Shown here piece after piece: positions 52,697 to 62,065 of a DNA stretch of 64,000 nt (position 1 is the stretch's first letter; each line of letters starts with the position of its first letter). The DNA is from Salinibius halmophilus (GTDB taxonomy: Bacteria > Pseudomonadota > Gammaproteobacteria > Pseudomonadales > Natronospirillaceae). The translations under genes and the position numbers were made by a program. Under the pieces are notes generated by a model. That model was given only the letters and a program-made list of their open reading frames with translations, did not search any database and was not told the DNA's origin. The stretch covers positions 135,583-199,582 of the forward strand of contig NZ_QPEP01000006.1 of assembly GCF_003577475.1 (NCBI RefSeq). The letters run 5' to 3'.

Positions 52697-54280
52697 ATGA
52701 GTTCTATCAAAAAAATCGCATTAAGCATGGCGGTTGCAGGTACTGCAACATTCGCTATTTCAGCAGCGTCGGCTGCAACCATTGTTATCGGTAACGGTGC
52801 AGAACCGGCCTCTATCGACCCAGGCAAAATTGAAGGTCAACCAGGCGGTATGGTTGCATACCAGTTGTTTGAAGGCCTAACGGCCCTGAATTCAGAAGGT
52901 GAAGTAATCCCTGGTGCTGCCGAGTCTTGGACTGCAACAGAGAACAACACCGTTTGGACTTTTGAACTACGTGACGGTCTTAAGTGGTCGAACGGCGAAG
53001 ATGTTACCGCAGCCGACTTTGAATACGCTTGGAAACGCGTTGTATCGCCAGAGCTAGCGTCTCCTTACTCTTGGTACATGAGCAAAGCTGCACAAATCAA
53101 AAACGCCCAAGAAGCGATCGACGGCACGGTTGAGCCAAGCATGCTTGGTGTAACAGCTGTAGACGAAGACACGCTGCGTGTAGAACTTAAGCAGTCTGTT
53201 CCTTACTTCCCAAGCGTTGCGGCACACTACACCATGTACCCAGTGCCACAAGAAGTGATTGAAGAACATGGCGACATGTGGACGCGCCCAGGCAACATGG
53301 TTTCTAACGGTGCTTACAAGCTAGACGCTTGGACATTGAATGAAAAAATGGACCTAGTACGTAACACTAACTACTGGGACAACGCGAACGTTGCACTAGA
53401 CGGTGTTACTTTCCTACCAATTGAAGATGAAAACTCTGAACTAGCACGCTTTGAAGCGGGCGAAATTCACGTTACAGCAACTGTGCCTAACGCGCAGATC
53501 CCTCGTCTGAAGCGTGAATTTGCTGACGAATTTACGATTTACCCGAACTTGGCGGTTTATTACTACGAGTTCAACACTGAAGAGCCACCGTTCGACGACC
53601 GTCGTGTACGTAAAGCGCTTAGCCTTGCGATCGACCGTGAAGTAATTGTACGTGCGGTAACCAAAGGTGGCCAAACGCCAGCTTATACCTTCGTTCCAAC
53701 ATTCGTTGCTGGTTTCGAAGCACCAACTGTGGCTGAGTCGTCGCTAAACCAAATTGAGCGTGACCGTATGGCGATTGAGCTATTGGCAGAAGCTGGCTTT
53801 GGTAAGGACAACCCGTTAGAAGTTGATTTCCTATACAACACGTCTGAATTTCACCGTAGTGTTGCGGTTGCAATCAGCCAAATGTGGAAGCAAAAGCTAG
53901 GCGTTGAAATGAACCTGCAAAACCAAGAGTGGAAAACCTTCTTGGAAACCAAAAAAGCAGGTGGATTTGACGTTGCCCGCGCCGGTTGGGGTGGTGACTA
54001 CAACGAAGCCTCTACCTTCCTTGACCTGTTAAGAACCGGTCACGGTAATAACGATTCAAACTTCAGTAACGCTGAATATGATCGTTTACTAGTAGAAGCG
54101 GCACGCGCTGAAAACGCCAACGAATACTATACCAAGGCTGAGGCAATCATTTCTGAAGAAGCCCCTCTGGCGCCAATCTTCTACTACACCCGTACCCGCA
54201 TGATCTCTGAAAATGTGCAGGGCTGGCCAGTAGGTAATGCGCAAGACGTAGTATATGTAAAAGACCTTTCGCTACAGTAA
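52697..54280 (+). CDS. oppA: Oligopeptide ABC transporter, substrate-binding protein
   Basis: The 527-aa family 5 extracellular solute-binding protein has a signal peptide (KIALSMAVAGTATFAISAASA, cleaved near residue 28). Visible are GAEPASIDPGKIEG, AESWTATENNTVWTFELRDGLKWSNGEDVTA-type segment, NLAVYYYEFNTEEPPFDDRRVRKALSLAIDRE and the C-terminal WPVGNAQD. It captures peptides in the periplasm for OppBC. GAGG precedes the ATG. Codon use is strongly biased, suggesting high expression, and two hairpins separate it from oppB. Confidence 0.95.
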   Translation: MSSIKKIALSMAVAGTATFAISAASAATIVIGNGAEPASIDPGKIEGQPGGMVAYQLFEGLTALNSEGEVIPGAAESWTATENNTVWTFELRDGLKWSNGEDVTAADFEYAWKRVVSPELASPYSWYMSKAAQIKNAQEAIDGTVEPSMLGVTAVDEDTLRVELKQSVPYFPSVAAHYTMYPVPQEVIEEHGDMWTRPGNMVSNGAYKLDAWTLNEKMDLVRNTNYWDNANVALDGVTFLPIEDENSELARFEAGEIHVTATVPNAQIPRLKREFADEFTIYPNLAVYYYEFNTEEPPFDDRRVRKALSLAIDREVIVRAVTKGGQTPAYTFVPTFVAGFEAPTVAESSLNQIERDRMAIELLAEAGFGKDNPLEVDFLYNTSEFHRSVAVAISQMWKQKLGVEMNLQNQEWKTFLETKKAGGFDVARAGWGGDYNEASTFLDLLRTGHGNNDSNFSNAEYDRLLVEAARAENANEYYTKAEAIISEEAPLAPIFYYTRTRMISENVQGWPVGNAQDVVYVKDLSLQ

Positions 54281-54291
54281 GGCCGGGTAAT

Positions 54292-54351
54292 AGGCACCTT
54301 TGATCTAGGTGCCTTCTATCTGTTTGGGCTGGGAGGTATGCTCCCAGCCTA
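54292..54351 (+). promoter_or_regulatory. Two hairpins between oppA and oppB
   Basis: AGGCACCT/AGGTGCCT (54292-54314) followed by a short TTCT, and GGCTGGGAG/CTCCCAGCC (54327-54349) with a five-base loop. They probably protect the oppA 3' end or partly terminate transcription, giving more binding protein than permease. Confidence 0.6.
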
Positions 54352-54391
54352 TGTCTGCTCTGCCGCAGCCTAAACGACACGAGACTGCATT

Positions 54392-55315
54392 ATGTTGAAG
54401 TTCATGCTCAAACGCCTATTTGTGGCGATTCCAACACTACTAATTCTAATTACCGTATCTTTTGCTTTGATGCGCGCTGCACCAGGTGGCCCATTTACTT
54501 CGGAGAAAACCCCTCCGCCAGCGGTACTAGAAAACCTAAATGCCAAGTACAACCTAGATAAACACATTGTTGTGCAATACGGCATCTATATGCGCGACCT
54601 TATTCTTTATCAAGACTTTGGTCCGTCATTTAAATATCAAGACCGTAGTGTTACCGAGATCATTGAGGGCAGCTTCCCGCGCTCGGCCATCATTGGCCTG
54701 TGGAGTTTCTTCTTCATTATTATTATCGGCATCCCAATAGGCATTTGGGCGGCAGTGAAACAAAACCATTGGCAAGACTATTCGGTGATGAGTTTTGCCA
54801 TGTCTGGGGTGGTATTCCCCAACTTCGTTTTAGCTCCTTTGTGTGTTTGGCTATTTGCCGTAAAACTCGGCTGGCTACCAGCAGGTGGCTGGGGCGATGG
54901 TCAATTTAACTATCTAATTCTGCCAATTTTTGCCATGGCGACGAGTTATATTGCGCAAGTGGCGCGTTTATCACGTGGCAGCATGATTGAAGTATTAAGC
55001 TCAAGCTATATTCGCACTGCTCGTGCGAAAGGCTTGCCAACCTCTATTGTTTTGTGGCGCCATGCAATGAAACCAGCACTCATGCCAGTGATTACCTACC
55101 TAGGCATTGCGTTTGTTGGTTTGATTACCGGTTCGGTGATTGTTGACCAAGTATTCCAAACCGGTGGTATTGGTCAGCACTTTGTTCAAGGTGCTACGAA
55201 CCGTGACTACTCACTTATCTTGGGCGTGACCATTCTAGCCGGTGCGCTTTCTATTTTGTTCAACGCCATTGTCGACATGCTGTACACAGCGCTCGACCCT
55301 CGCATTCGTTATTAA
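54392..55315 (+). CDS. oppB: Oligopeptide ABC transporter, permease OppB
   Basis: The 307-aa inner-membrane permease has six helices. The N-terminal helix and FALMRAAPGGPF are typical. The EAA loop is present as SSYIRTARAKGLPTSIVLWRHAMKPALMP-type segment near residue 210, and it ends YTALDPRIRY. It forms the pore with OppC. Confidence 0.95.
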   Translation: MLKFMLKRLFVAIPTLLILITVSFALMRAAPGGPFTSEKTPPPAVLENLNAKYNLDKHIVVQYGIYMRDLILYQDFGPSFKYQDRSVTEIIEGSFPRSAIIGLWSFFFIIIIGIPIGIWAAVKQNHWQDYSVMSFAMSGVVFPNFVLAPLCVWLFAVKLGWLPAGGWGDGQFNYLILPIFAMATSYIAQVARLSRGSMIEVLSSSYIRTARAKGLPTSIVLWRHAMKPALMPVITYLGIAFVGLITGSVIVDQVFQTGGIGQHFVQGATNRDYSLILGVTILAGALSILFNAIVDMLYTALDPRIRY

Positions 55316-55327
55316 GGGAGCGCGCAA

Positions 55328-56263
55328 ATGACTACTCAAGATCAAGTTTTACCCGATTCAGTAAAAGGCCGTAGCCTTTGGGATGATGCCTTCCGTCGTT
55401 TTAAGGCCAACCGGGCGGCAATGATTTCTCTGATTGTATTGGTGTTCGTTGCTGCGTTCGCCATCTTTGGTAACTATCTCACTCAGTGGGACTACGAAAC
55501 CGTTGATTGGTTTGCCTTGGAAGACGTGGAGTTCTATGGCAAACCAGCGATGACGCACCCGAACGAATACGCCGCCGAAATAGGCACGGCACCGCATTAT
55601 TTTGGTACCGATAGTGATGGTCGTGACTTGCTTGCTCGCCTTGTGCAAGGGTCGCGTATCTCATTAATGGTTGGCTTAATGGGCGCTCTGGTGGCTGTGG
55701 TAATCGGCACAATTTATGGCGCGGTATCTGGCTACATGGGTGGCAAGGTAGACTCGTTAATGATGCGAGCCGTTGAAATCCTTATGTCGTTCCCGTTTAT
55801 GTTCCTAGTGATTGTATTGATGGCGATTTTTGGTCGTAACGTATTGCTTATTTTCATTGCCATTGGGGCAGTGTCTTGGCTGGATATGGCGCGTATTGTG
55901 CGCGGTCAAACACTTAGCCTTAAAAACAAAGAATTCGTAGAAGCCGCAATCGCTCAGGGTGTGCGCACACCAGTAATCATTATGCGCCATATTGTGCCTA
56001 ACGTACTGGGTGTGGTTGTGGTATATGCCACCTTATTGGTGCCGCAGATGATCTTGTTTGAAAGCTTTATCTCGTTCCTTGGCCTAGGGGTTTCGGAGCC
56101 GCAAACCTCTTGGGGCGCGCTGATCTCGGCTGGTGCCGATAGCATGCGCATCACGCCTTGGCAGCTAATCTTCCCGTTGTTAGCGCTAACCATAACCCTG
56201 TTCTGCTTTAACTTTGTGGGTGATGGTCTGCGCGACGCGCTCGACCCGAAAAACAAGAAGTAG
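55328..56263 (+). CDS. oppC: Oligopeptide ABC transporter, permease OppC
   Basis: The 311-aa partner permease shows the N-terminal SLWDDAFRRFKANRAAMISL, HYFGTDSDGRDLLARLVQG, the EAA loop (FVEAAIAQGVRTPVIIMRH then IVPNVLG) and the terminal LRDALDPKNKK. GGGAG precedes the ATG, 12 bases after oppB. Confidence 0.95.
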   Translation: MTTQDQVLPDSVKGRSLWDDAFRRFKANRAAMISLIVLVFVAAFAIFGNYLTQWDYETVDWFALEDVEFYGKPAMTHPNEYAAEIGTAPHYFGTDSDGRDLLARLVQGSRISLMVGLMGALVAVVIGTIYGAVSGYMGGKVDSLMMRAVEILMSFPFMFLVIVLMAIFGRNVLLIFIAIGAVSWLDMARIVRGQTLSLKNKEFVEAAIAQGVRTPVIIMRHIVPNVLGVVVVYATLLVPQMILFESFISFLGLGVSEPQTSWGALISAGADSMRITPWQLIFPLLALTITLFCFNFVGDGLRDALDPKNKK

Positions 56264-56294
56264 GAAAACGTTACGACGTTGGATCTTCTGATGT

Positions 56295-56323
56295 TGTACG
56301 GCGCGGAAAAACCGCGCCGTACA
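56295..56323. terminator. Strong hairpin between convergent oppC and sqr
   Basis: A perfect 12-bp stem TGTACGGCGCGG/CCGCGCCGTACA has an AAAAA loop. There is no clear T-run on either side, so termination may be factor-assisted, but the position between two convergent genes fits a shared terminator. Confidence 0.6.
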
Positions 56324-56325
56324 GC

Positions 56326-57600
56326 CTACTTTTCTAGCCTTTCTACACCTAATAACTTCATAACCTGCTTCTCGTAAAATGGTTCAGACGCGCCGCTCTT
56401 CATTTTGCGAATGAAGTACTTCTCAAAAGCTATTTTCGACAGCCTTACCCACTTACCTTTTTTAAACCAAGTGACATTACGTGGCGGTATTTGTGGAATT
56501 GCCACAAACGCTGCACCCGTATCGCCCATGTCGGCTAAACAAACAGTTGACCAAGTACCTTTATGGCTTGGCTCTTTGTCATCAAAAATCTTATCGCGCA
56601 AGTTGTGGGCAATCGCCGTCACCATCGACTCAATCATGTAGCCGGTTTTGGGTGTACCGGTTGGTACAGGTGTTTGTTCCACAGGTGGAATGGCAACGCA
56701 CACGCCAGCAGAGTATATCTCTGGATATGTAGGGTTGCGTTGATAGTCATCGATGAGAACAAAACCTTTAGGATTGGCTAAGCCCTCTACCGCAGCAATT
56801 GGGTCGATGCCTTTAAAAGGTGGGATAAGCATACTGTGTTTAAACGGCAGCTCATGGGAGCGTTTTACCTCGCCTTCGTCATTAAGCTCTTCAACAAACA
56901 TCACGCCATCTTCGACTTTCGTTACCCGGGCGTTGCATATCCACTTAATGTGCTTGTTGCGCAACTCAGACTCCATCATGGATTTCGAATCACCAACACC
57001 ACCCAAACCTAGGTGGCCAATGTATGGTTCGCTGGTGACATAAGTCATTTCAACGTGTTTGCGTACCTTGGCATCACGAAGTGCCTTATCCACCACAAAT
57101 GCGTACTCATAACCAGGCCCAAAGCAACTAGCACCTTGAAACGCACCTACAATAACCGGCCCTGGCGCTTCTACTAGTGCATCAAAGTTATCTTTTGCCA
57201 CCTCTGCATGTTGCAGGGAGCAGACCGACTGGGTAAAAAACTCAGGGCCAGCACCAGGAATGGATTCAAAGTCTAGTTTTGGCCCGGTAGTCAGTACTAG
57301 ATAGTCGTACTCAATCTTGTCGCCATTAGCGAGCTCAATATACTTTTCCTTCGGTTCAATTTTGGTCATGGCTTGGGCGATGAACTCGATGCCCTTTTTG
57401 CCTAAATGCTTGGCTAAGTCAAAGCTGACTTCTTCGCCTTTCCTCCAACCAACCGGTATCCAAGGGTTGGATGGGGTAAATTGAAAACTAGGTCGCTCGT
57501 TCACCATAACGACCCTATGCTGCTTGCCCAATAACGCTTTTATTTCGTATGCTGCTGGCATACCGCCTAAACCAGCACCTACTATCACTACGGTCGCCAT
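56326..57600 (-). CDS. sqr: Sulfide:quinone oxidoreductase
   Basis: The 424-aa FAD protein of the disulfide-reductase family has the dinucleotide-binding N-terminus VVIVGAGLGGMPAAYEI, LVLTTGPKLDF and the second ADP fold GPVIVGAFQGASCFGP. The three cysteines used by SQR are present: in FTQSVCSLQHAE, GASCFGPGYEYAF and SAGVCVAIPPVEQTPVP, the last followed by PKTGYMIESM. It is expected to oxidise sulfide to polysulfide or persulfide and reduce quinone at the membrane surface. AGGTGG precedes the ATG. It is divergent from cydD. Confidence 0.9.
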   Translation of the reverse strand: MATVVIVGAGLGGMPAAYEIKALLGKQHRVVMVNERPSFQFTPSNPWIPVGWRKGEEVSFDLAKHLGKKGIEFIAQAMTKIEPKEKYIELANGDKIEYDYLVLTTGPKLDFESIPGAGPEFFTQSVCSLQHAEVAKDNFDALVEAPGPVIVGAFQGASCFGPGYEYAFVVDKALRDAKVRKHVEMTYVTSEPYIGHLGLGGVGDSKSMMESELRNKHIKWICNARVTKVEDGVMFVEELNDEGEVKRSHELPFKHSMLIPPFKGIDPIAAVEGLANPKGFVLIDDYQRNPTYPEIYSAGVCVAIPPVEQTPVPTGTPKTGYMIESMVTAIAHNLRDKIFDDKEPSHKGTWSTVCLADMGDTGAAFVAIPQIPPRNVTWFKKGKWVRLSKIAFEKYFIRKMKSGASEPFYEKQVMKLLGVERLEK

Positions 57601-57808
57601 ATTGCCACCTACTGTTTAATCAATAACCTATTAGGTATAGCTGTAGGTGACTGATGTTGCGGTGGTGCACGGCCTGATTATTGTTACACATTCTGATGTG
57701 GAACAAATGGTATTGTGCGCCTTGCCGGATCATCATGCGTAACCAACTCTAGTAGGGTACAATCACACCTCGATATTTTTTTTGCATCTTTGTATATAGG
57801 TTAACCGC

Positions 57809-59497
57809 GTGGCCAAACGTTCAGTCACCCCCGCAGCCGCATGGCTGAAGCAGCAAACCCGATCTATACGTTTACCCCTGATGATTGCAACCGCCGCTGG
57901 TGTGGTGGCGGCATTATTGTTTGTTTGGCAAGCCAAGTATTTAGCCGACTTAATCAGCGGCTTGGCTTTAGGTGAGGCCGTGAGCCTCAGCGTGATCCCA
58001 CTGATTGTAGGTTTGATGGCAGCACGGTTGTTATTGTTGTGGGTAAAAGATGTACTAGGCGTGCAAGCTAGTCTTACGGTGCGCAAACGCGTACGACAAG
58101 CACTGCTGACTAAATTAGCCGAGCTGGGACCAAATCGTAGCCGGTTTGGCAGCGATGGCGCCTTGTCGACGGCTGTTTTTGAACAAGTCGATGCATTAGA
58201 TGGCTATTTAGCCCGTTATATACCGCAACAGATTCTAGTGCTGGTGATTCCACTGATCATTCTGGTAGCCGTTTGGCCTATATCCAAACTGGCAGTGCTG
58301 ATTTTTGTTGGCACCGCACCACTTGTGCCGTTTTTTATGATTATTGTGGGTAAGGGCGCCTCGTCTGCTTCACGCAAACAATTTAAAGCCATGGCCATTA
58401 TGGGTGGTCAGTTTCTAGATTTAATGCGTGGCTTGCCAACCCTAAAACTACTTGGCAGAACAGCGCTTGGCCGTGATCGCTTGGATCAAAGTGCCGAGCA
58501 ATACCGAGCCAAAACTATGAGCGTGCTGCGCTTGGCATTCTTATCAACTGCTGTACTTGAGTTGTTTGCCTCGTTATCCATCGCTTTAATCGCTGTGTTC
58601 TTAGGTATTGGCTTATTAGAGCAATTGCCTTGGGCGAAGGGTGAAGTACCAGTGCCATTGGCGAGCGCTATGTTTATTCTGTTACTAGCGCCAGAATTTT
58701 ATCAACCATTGCGCCAGTTAGGCACCGACTACCATGCCAGAGCACACGCTTTGGGCGCAGCAGAAACCTTGCAACCCATTTTGGCGGCAACCACGGTACA
58801 GAACAATGGCTCGCTGGCAGCGCCACAGACTGCTGCAACCATCGAATTCAATCAGCTTAGCTGGCAGCCGAATGGTCGTGATGTGCTTAAGCAGGTGAGC
58901 CTAACCGTGTCGGCTGGTGAGCGCATAGCGCTGATTGGTGAAAGTGGTGCGGGCAAGTCGTCGATGTTGCACATGCTGCTGGGCTTCACCGAGCCGACTT
59001 CTGGCAACGTAATGATTGCCGGTAAAACGTTGACTGACTATGACTTGAGCAGCTGGCGCCAGCAATTGGTATGGCTTGCGCAACGCCCTGAGTGGTTTAG
59101 TGGCACCATTGCCGACAACCTAAGAATTGGCAACCCTTCTGCGAGAGACGATGACCTGTGGCAAGCACTACAACAAGCCGGTGCCCTACCATTTGTTCGG
59201 CAACTACCAGATGGCCTAGCGAGCCGCATTGGTGAAGGGGGGATTGGGTTGTCTGGTGGTCAGTTGCAGCGAATTGCTCTGGCTCGCGCTGTGTTATCCA
59301 ACGCCTCAACCTGGTTATTAGATGAACCTGGCGCCCACCTAGACCGTGCCACTGCCGCCGAGTTGCGCCAGCAGTTGGCTACTGCTAGTGCAGGGAAAAC
59401 CCTGATTATGGCGACCCACGACTTAGCAGATTTAGATTGGGTCGACCGCATTATTCGAGTGCGCAATGGAGAAATTGAGGAGGTGAGCCGTGGATAA
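57809..59497 (+). CDS. cydD: Cysteine/glutathione ABC exporter subunit CydD
   Basis: The 562-aa half-transporter exports cysteine and glutathione to the periplasm and is needed to assemble cytochrome bd. Six-helix TMD in residues ~15-300 and ABC domain after ~340: GESGAGKSSMLHML (Walker A), [14 protein letters not shown] (signature), TWLLDEPGAHLD (Walker B) and the switch histidine in MATHDLAD. GTG start with AGG upstream; TACAAT at about 57757-57762 is a possible -10. It overlaps cydC by eight bases. Confidence 0.95.
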   Translation: MAKRSVTPAAAWLKQQTRSIRLPLMIATAAGVVAALLFVWQAKYLADLISGLALGEAVSLSVIPLIVGLMAARLLLLWVKDVLGVQASLTVRKRVRQALLTKLAELGPNRSRFGSDGALSTAVFEQVDALDGYLARYIPQQILVLVIPLIILVAVWPISKLAVLIFVGTAPLVPFFMIIVGKGASSASRKQFKAMAIMGGQFLDLMRGLPTLKLLGRTALGRDRLDQSAEQYRAKTMSVLRLAFLSTAVLELFASLSIALIAVFLGIGLLEQLPWAKGEVPVPLASAMFILLLAPEFYQPLRQLGTDYHARAHALGAAETLQPILAATTVQNNGSLAAPQTAATIEFNQLSWQPNGRDVLKQVSLTVSAGERIALIGESGAGKSSMLHMLLGFTEPTSGNVMIAGKTLTDYDLSSWRQQLVWLAQRPEWFSGTIADNLRIGNPSARDDDLWQALQQAGALPFVRQLPDGLASRIGEGGIGLSGGQLQRIALARAVLSNASTWLLDEPGAHLDRATAAELRQQLATASAGKTLIMATHDLADLDWVDRIIRVRNGEIEEVSRG

Positions 59498-61145
59498 GTT
59501 AACCATTTGGAAGCTCACCAAAGCTCAGTTGGGCATGTTAAGCCTTGGTTTGCTCATTGGCTTAATTACCTTGATTGCCGTTGTATTGCTATTGGCTGCC
59601 TCGGGTTGGTTTTTAACCGCTGCGGGCATGGCCAGTGCTGCCGGTGCGGCCTTAACGTTTAACTTTTTCAGCCCAGGTGGTGTGGTGCGCATGGCAGCCA
59701 TTACCCGCACGGCTGGGCGCTATGGTGAGCGCGTTGTTTCGCACGAAGCCGTACTGCGCCTATTACGCGACTTACGCTTGTGGGTATGGGATCAACTGAC
59801 ACCACGCTTGCCAGACCGTTCAGGCAATACGTTAAGCGGTGAGTTGCTACAACGTGCAGTCGCCGATATCGACCGCTTAGACGAATGGCCGCTGCGCTGG
59901 CTCGCGCCTTGGTTCTGGGCGGTTGCCATTGTTTGTTTAAGCTTGGCGGTGGCGCAAATATTTGTACCTAGCCTAGTGGCGGTCATTGCGCTGCCAATTG
60001 TCATTGCCATGATTGCCGTGCCGCTGCTTGGCCGCTTAATCGGTCGCCAGCTAACAGTAAAAGAAGTTGAGCAAGGTGGTCGTCGTCGTAGCCAACTGGT
60101 AGAAGCACTGTCTGGCCTAATTACCTTGCAGGTAAACAATCAATGGCAAAACCGGCAAAATGCGATTGAAGCAGAGGATCAAAGCATTATTGCCGCTCAA
60201 CGCTGGCAAGCCCTGTTGATTAGCACCGGCCAGTTATTAATTGGTTTGCTGCTGTTGGTATCCTTCTATTTGTTGCTCGATCAAGGCGCACAACTGGTGC
60301 TGAACGAGCAACTCAATGGTGCCTGGTTAGCGGCTATGGCGCTGGGCTTCTTGGCATTAAACGAGATATTGGCGCCGCTGGCGGCAACCTTTCAAGCGGC
60401 AGGGCAAAGCGCCCAGGCTCGCCAGCGCCTTAATGAAATGGGTGAGATAGAAGCTTTGCACAGCGGTGGCCAGCAAACTATCGACACGCTTGATACGCTC
60501 AAACTGCAAGCCTTAACCGTGCGCCAACCGAATGCAATGTCTGGTCCAACCGATGTTAACGCCACCCTATTTGCTGGCGACAAGTGCTTATTAACCGGCC
60601 CATCTGGCGCTGGTAAAACCACATTGGCCTATGCGCTCGCCAGGTTTATTCCCGTTACACCTGGGCAGGTGCTGCTTAACGATGTTGATCTAACCGAGCT
60701 CAGCGAAATGAGTTTGCGTCAGCATGTTGGTGTGCTTGAGCAGTCGCCACATTTATTTAACCAGAGTTTGGCCGCTAATTTACGTTTAGGTAACCCTAGC
60801 GCCTCGGATGAAGAGCTATGGGACGTGCTCAAGCAAGTATCGCTTTATGATTGGGCGCAATCATTACCAGAGCAGCTACTGACCAATATTGGCGAGTACG
60901 GTACAGGTGTCTCAGGTGGGCAAGCGCGCCGCATTGGTTTGGCTCGGCTAATGCTGCAAGCACCAAGCCTAGTGGTAGTGGACGAGCCACTAGAAGGGCT
61001 AGATGGTGACAACCAAAAACTGATCCTAGATCAGCTGCTATCGCTGCCGGCCATGCTCATTATGATTAGCCACCACGATGTAGATGTTGACCGATTCGAT
61101 CACCACCTCAAGCTAGATGCCGCCGGTAAAATGTTGCAAGGGTAG
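59490..61145 (+). CDS. cydC: Cysteine/glutathione ABC exporter subunit CydC
   Basis: The 551-aa partner of CydD has an N-terminal TMD (LLAASGWFLTAAGMASAAGAA is typical of CydC) and a C-terminal ABC domain with GPSGAGKTTLAYAL, VSGGQARRIGLARLM and LVVVDEPLEGLD. It starts with GTG behind GAGGAGG inside the cydD end. The heterodimer supports haem insertion and redox balance for the bd oxidase encoded about 30 kb away. Confidence 0.95.
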   Translation: MDKLTIWKLTKAQLGMLSLGLLIGLITLIAVVLLLAASGWFLTAAGMASAAGAALTFNFFSPGGVVRMAAITRTAGRYGERVVSHEAVLRLLRDLRLWVWDQLTPRLPDRSGNTLSGELLQRAVADIDRLDEWPLRWLAPWFWAVAIVCLSLAVAQIFVPSLVAVIALPIVIAMIAVPLLGRLIGRQLTVKEVEQGGRRRSQLVEALSGLITLQVNNQWQNRQNAIEAEDQSIIAAQRWQALLISTGQLLIGLLLLVSFYLLLDQGAQLVLNEQLNGAWLAAMALGFLALNEILAPLAATFQAAGQSAQARQRLNEMGEIEALHSGGQQTIDTLDTLKLQALTVRQPNAMSGPTDVNATLFAGDKCLLTGPSGAGKTTLAYALARFIPVTPGQVLLNDVDLTELSEMSLRQHVGVLEQSPHLFNQSLAANLRLGNPSASDEELWDVLKQVSLYDWAQSLPEQLLTNIGEYGTGVSGGQARRIGLARLMLQAPSLVVVDEPLEGLDGDNQKLILDQLLSLPAMLIMISHHDVDVDRFDHHLKLDAAGKMLQG

Positions 61146-61163
61146 TTCGGGTGGATTTCTTTG

Positions 61164-61269
61164 TACGGACATCCATGTCCGCACCGCAGGCATGCTCCTG
61201 CGACCTGCTCAGTACGGACATCCATGTCCGCAAGCATCCGCTGCGCGGATGACTTACGGACCTACTTAC
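61164..61269. repeat. Dispersed palindromic repeat (family 1), distal copy
   Basis: Read on the minus strand it matches 99-191 closely: TAGGTCCGTAAGTCAT, a CCGCGCAGCGG palindrome, GCTTGCGGACATGGATGTCC, GTACTGAGCA, TCGCAGGAGCA and a second GGACATGGATGTCC. It fills the gap between cydC and the next convergent gene. The palindrome differs from the distant copies by compensating changes in both arms. Confidence 0.75.
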
Positions 61270-61928
61270 TACTTCACTTGATATCTATTCAACGCGTTTT
61301 CGACGTTGTCGGTTGCAATCACCAAGGTGTCGGCAATGGTTTTGCGCACTGACTCACTCACCTCGTCGGCATAGAACAAGCTCATGCCTCGCAAAGGTAG
61401 TTGCTCTACCACTTGCCGTTGCAGTGGGCTGTTATAGTCAATGGCTGCGTCGAACGGGTGCCATAGTACGGCATCAACCTTGTCATCTTTCAGCGCTTGC
61501 TGCCAACTATCTGGTTCAAGTGTCACCGTGCTAGCAAACTGGTTGGTCCATTCAAATTCATCGTCCGAGCTTAGCACGCCAAGCGTCAGTGCCTCGTTTG
61601 GTTCGGTTAACGGTGCAATGCTCACTAGCTGATAAGGCAGCTCATATAGCACGACATGTCGGTAATCAAAGGTATCCGATTCAGCGATGAATGCTTGCGC
61701 TGGGCTGTCGAATGGAGCCTGGCCCTCAAGGTTTCTGATCTCAATATCACAGTTCCCGCGCCCACCTACAGCACGCAAGATATCAACATCTACACCGCCA
61801 GTTGTGGCATAAAACTCACCGTGGTACACATCAAAATGAAACGGATGCTGTTCTTGGAAACCAACATTTAATGAGCAAGCCAAGGCAACACTTGGCAAAG
61901 AGGCTAGGGCAGCAATCGCAGCTTTCAT
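61269..61928 (-). CDS. Short PBP-like secreted protein, unknown ligand
   Basis: The 219-aa protein has a signal peptide (AAIAALASLPSVALA, followed by Cys). A type 2 solute-binding look follows (CSLNVGFQEQHPFHFDVYHG, TGGVDVDILRAVGG, FDYRHVVLYELPYQL, LGVLSSDDEFEW, VDAVLWHPFDAAI). It is shorter than ordinary amino-acid binding proteins, and no transporter genes adjoin. GAGGA precedes the ATG. The role is unknown; it may be a sensor or a small solute-binding protein. Confidence 0.7.
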   Translation of the reverse strand: MKAAIAALASLPSVALACSLNVGFQEQHPFHFDVYHGEFYATTGGVDVDILRAVGGRGNCDIEIRNLEGQAPFDSPAQAFIAESDTFDYRHVVLYELPYQLVSIAPLTEPNEALTLGVLSSDDEFEWTNQFASTVTLEPDSWQQALKDDKVDAVLWHPFDAAIDYNSPLQRQVVEQLPLRGMSLFYADEVSESVRKTIADTLVIATDNVENALNRYQVK

Positions 61929-62065
61929 GGTAGATCCTCAAAATACTTTTTTGCCAGTGTATCGCATGCTTGCGCGTTTAGGCTTACCTTGTGGCAAGGC
62001 TTGCCGTGAATTTGTCACACTTTTGACTTATTCTTGCCGATACGTATTAGACAAGTTGTATCGCT

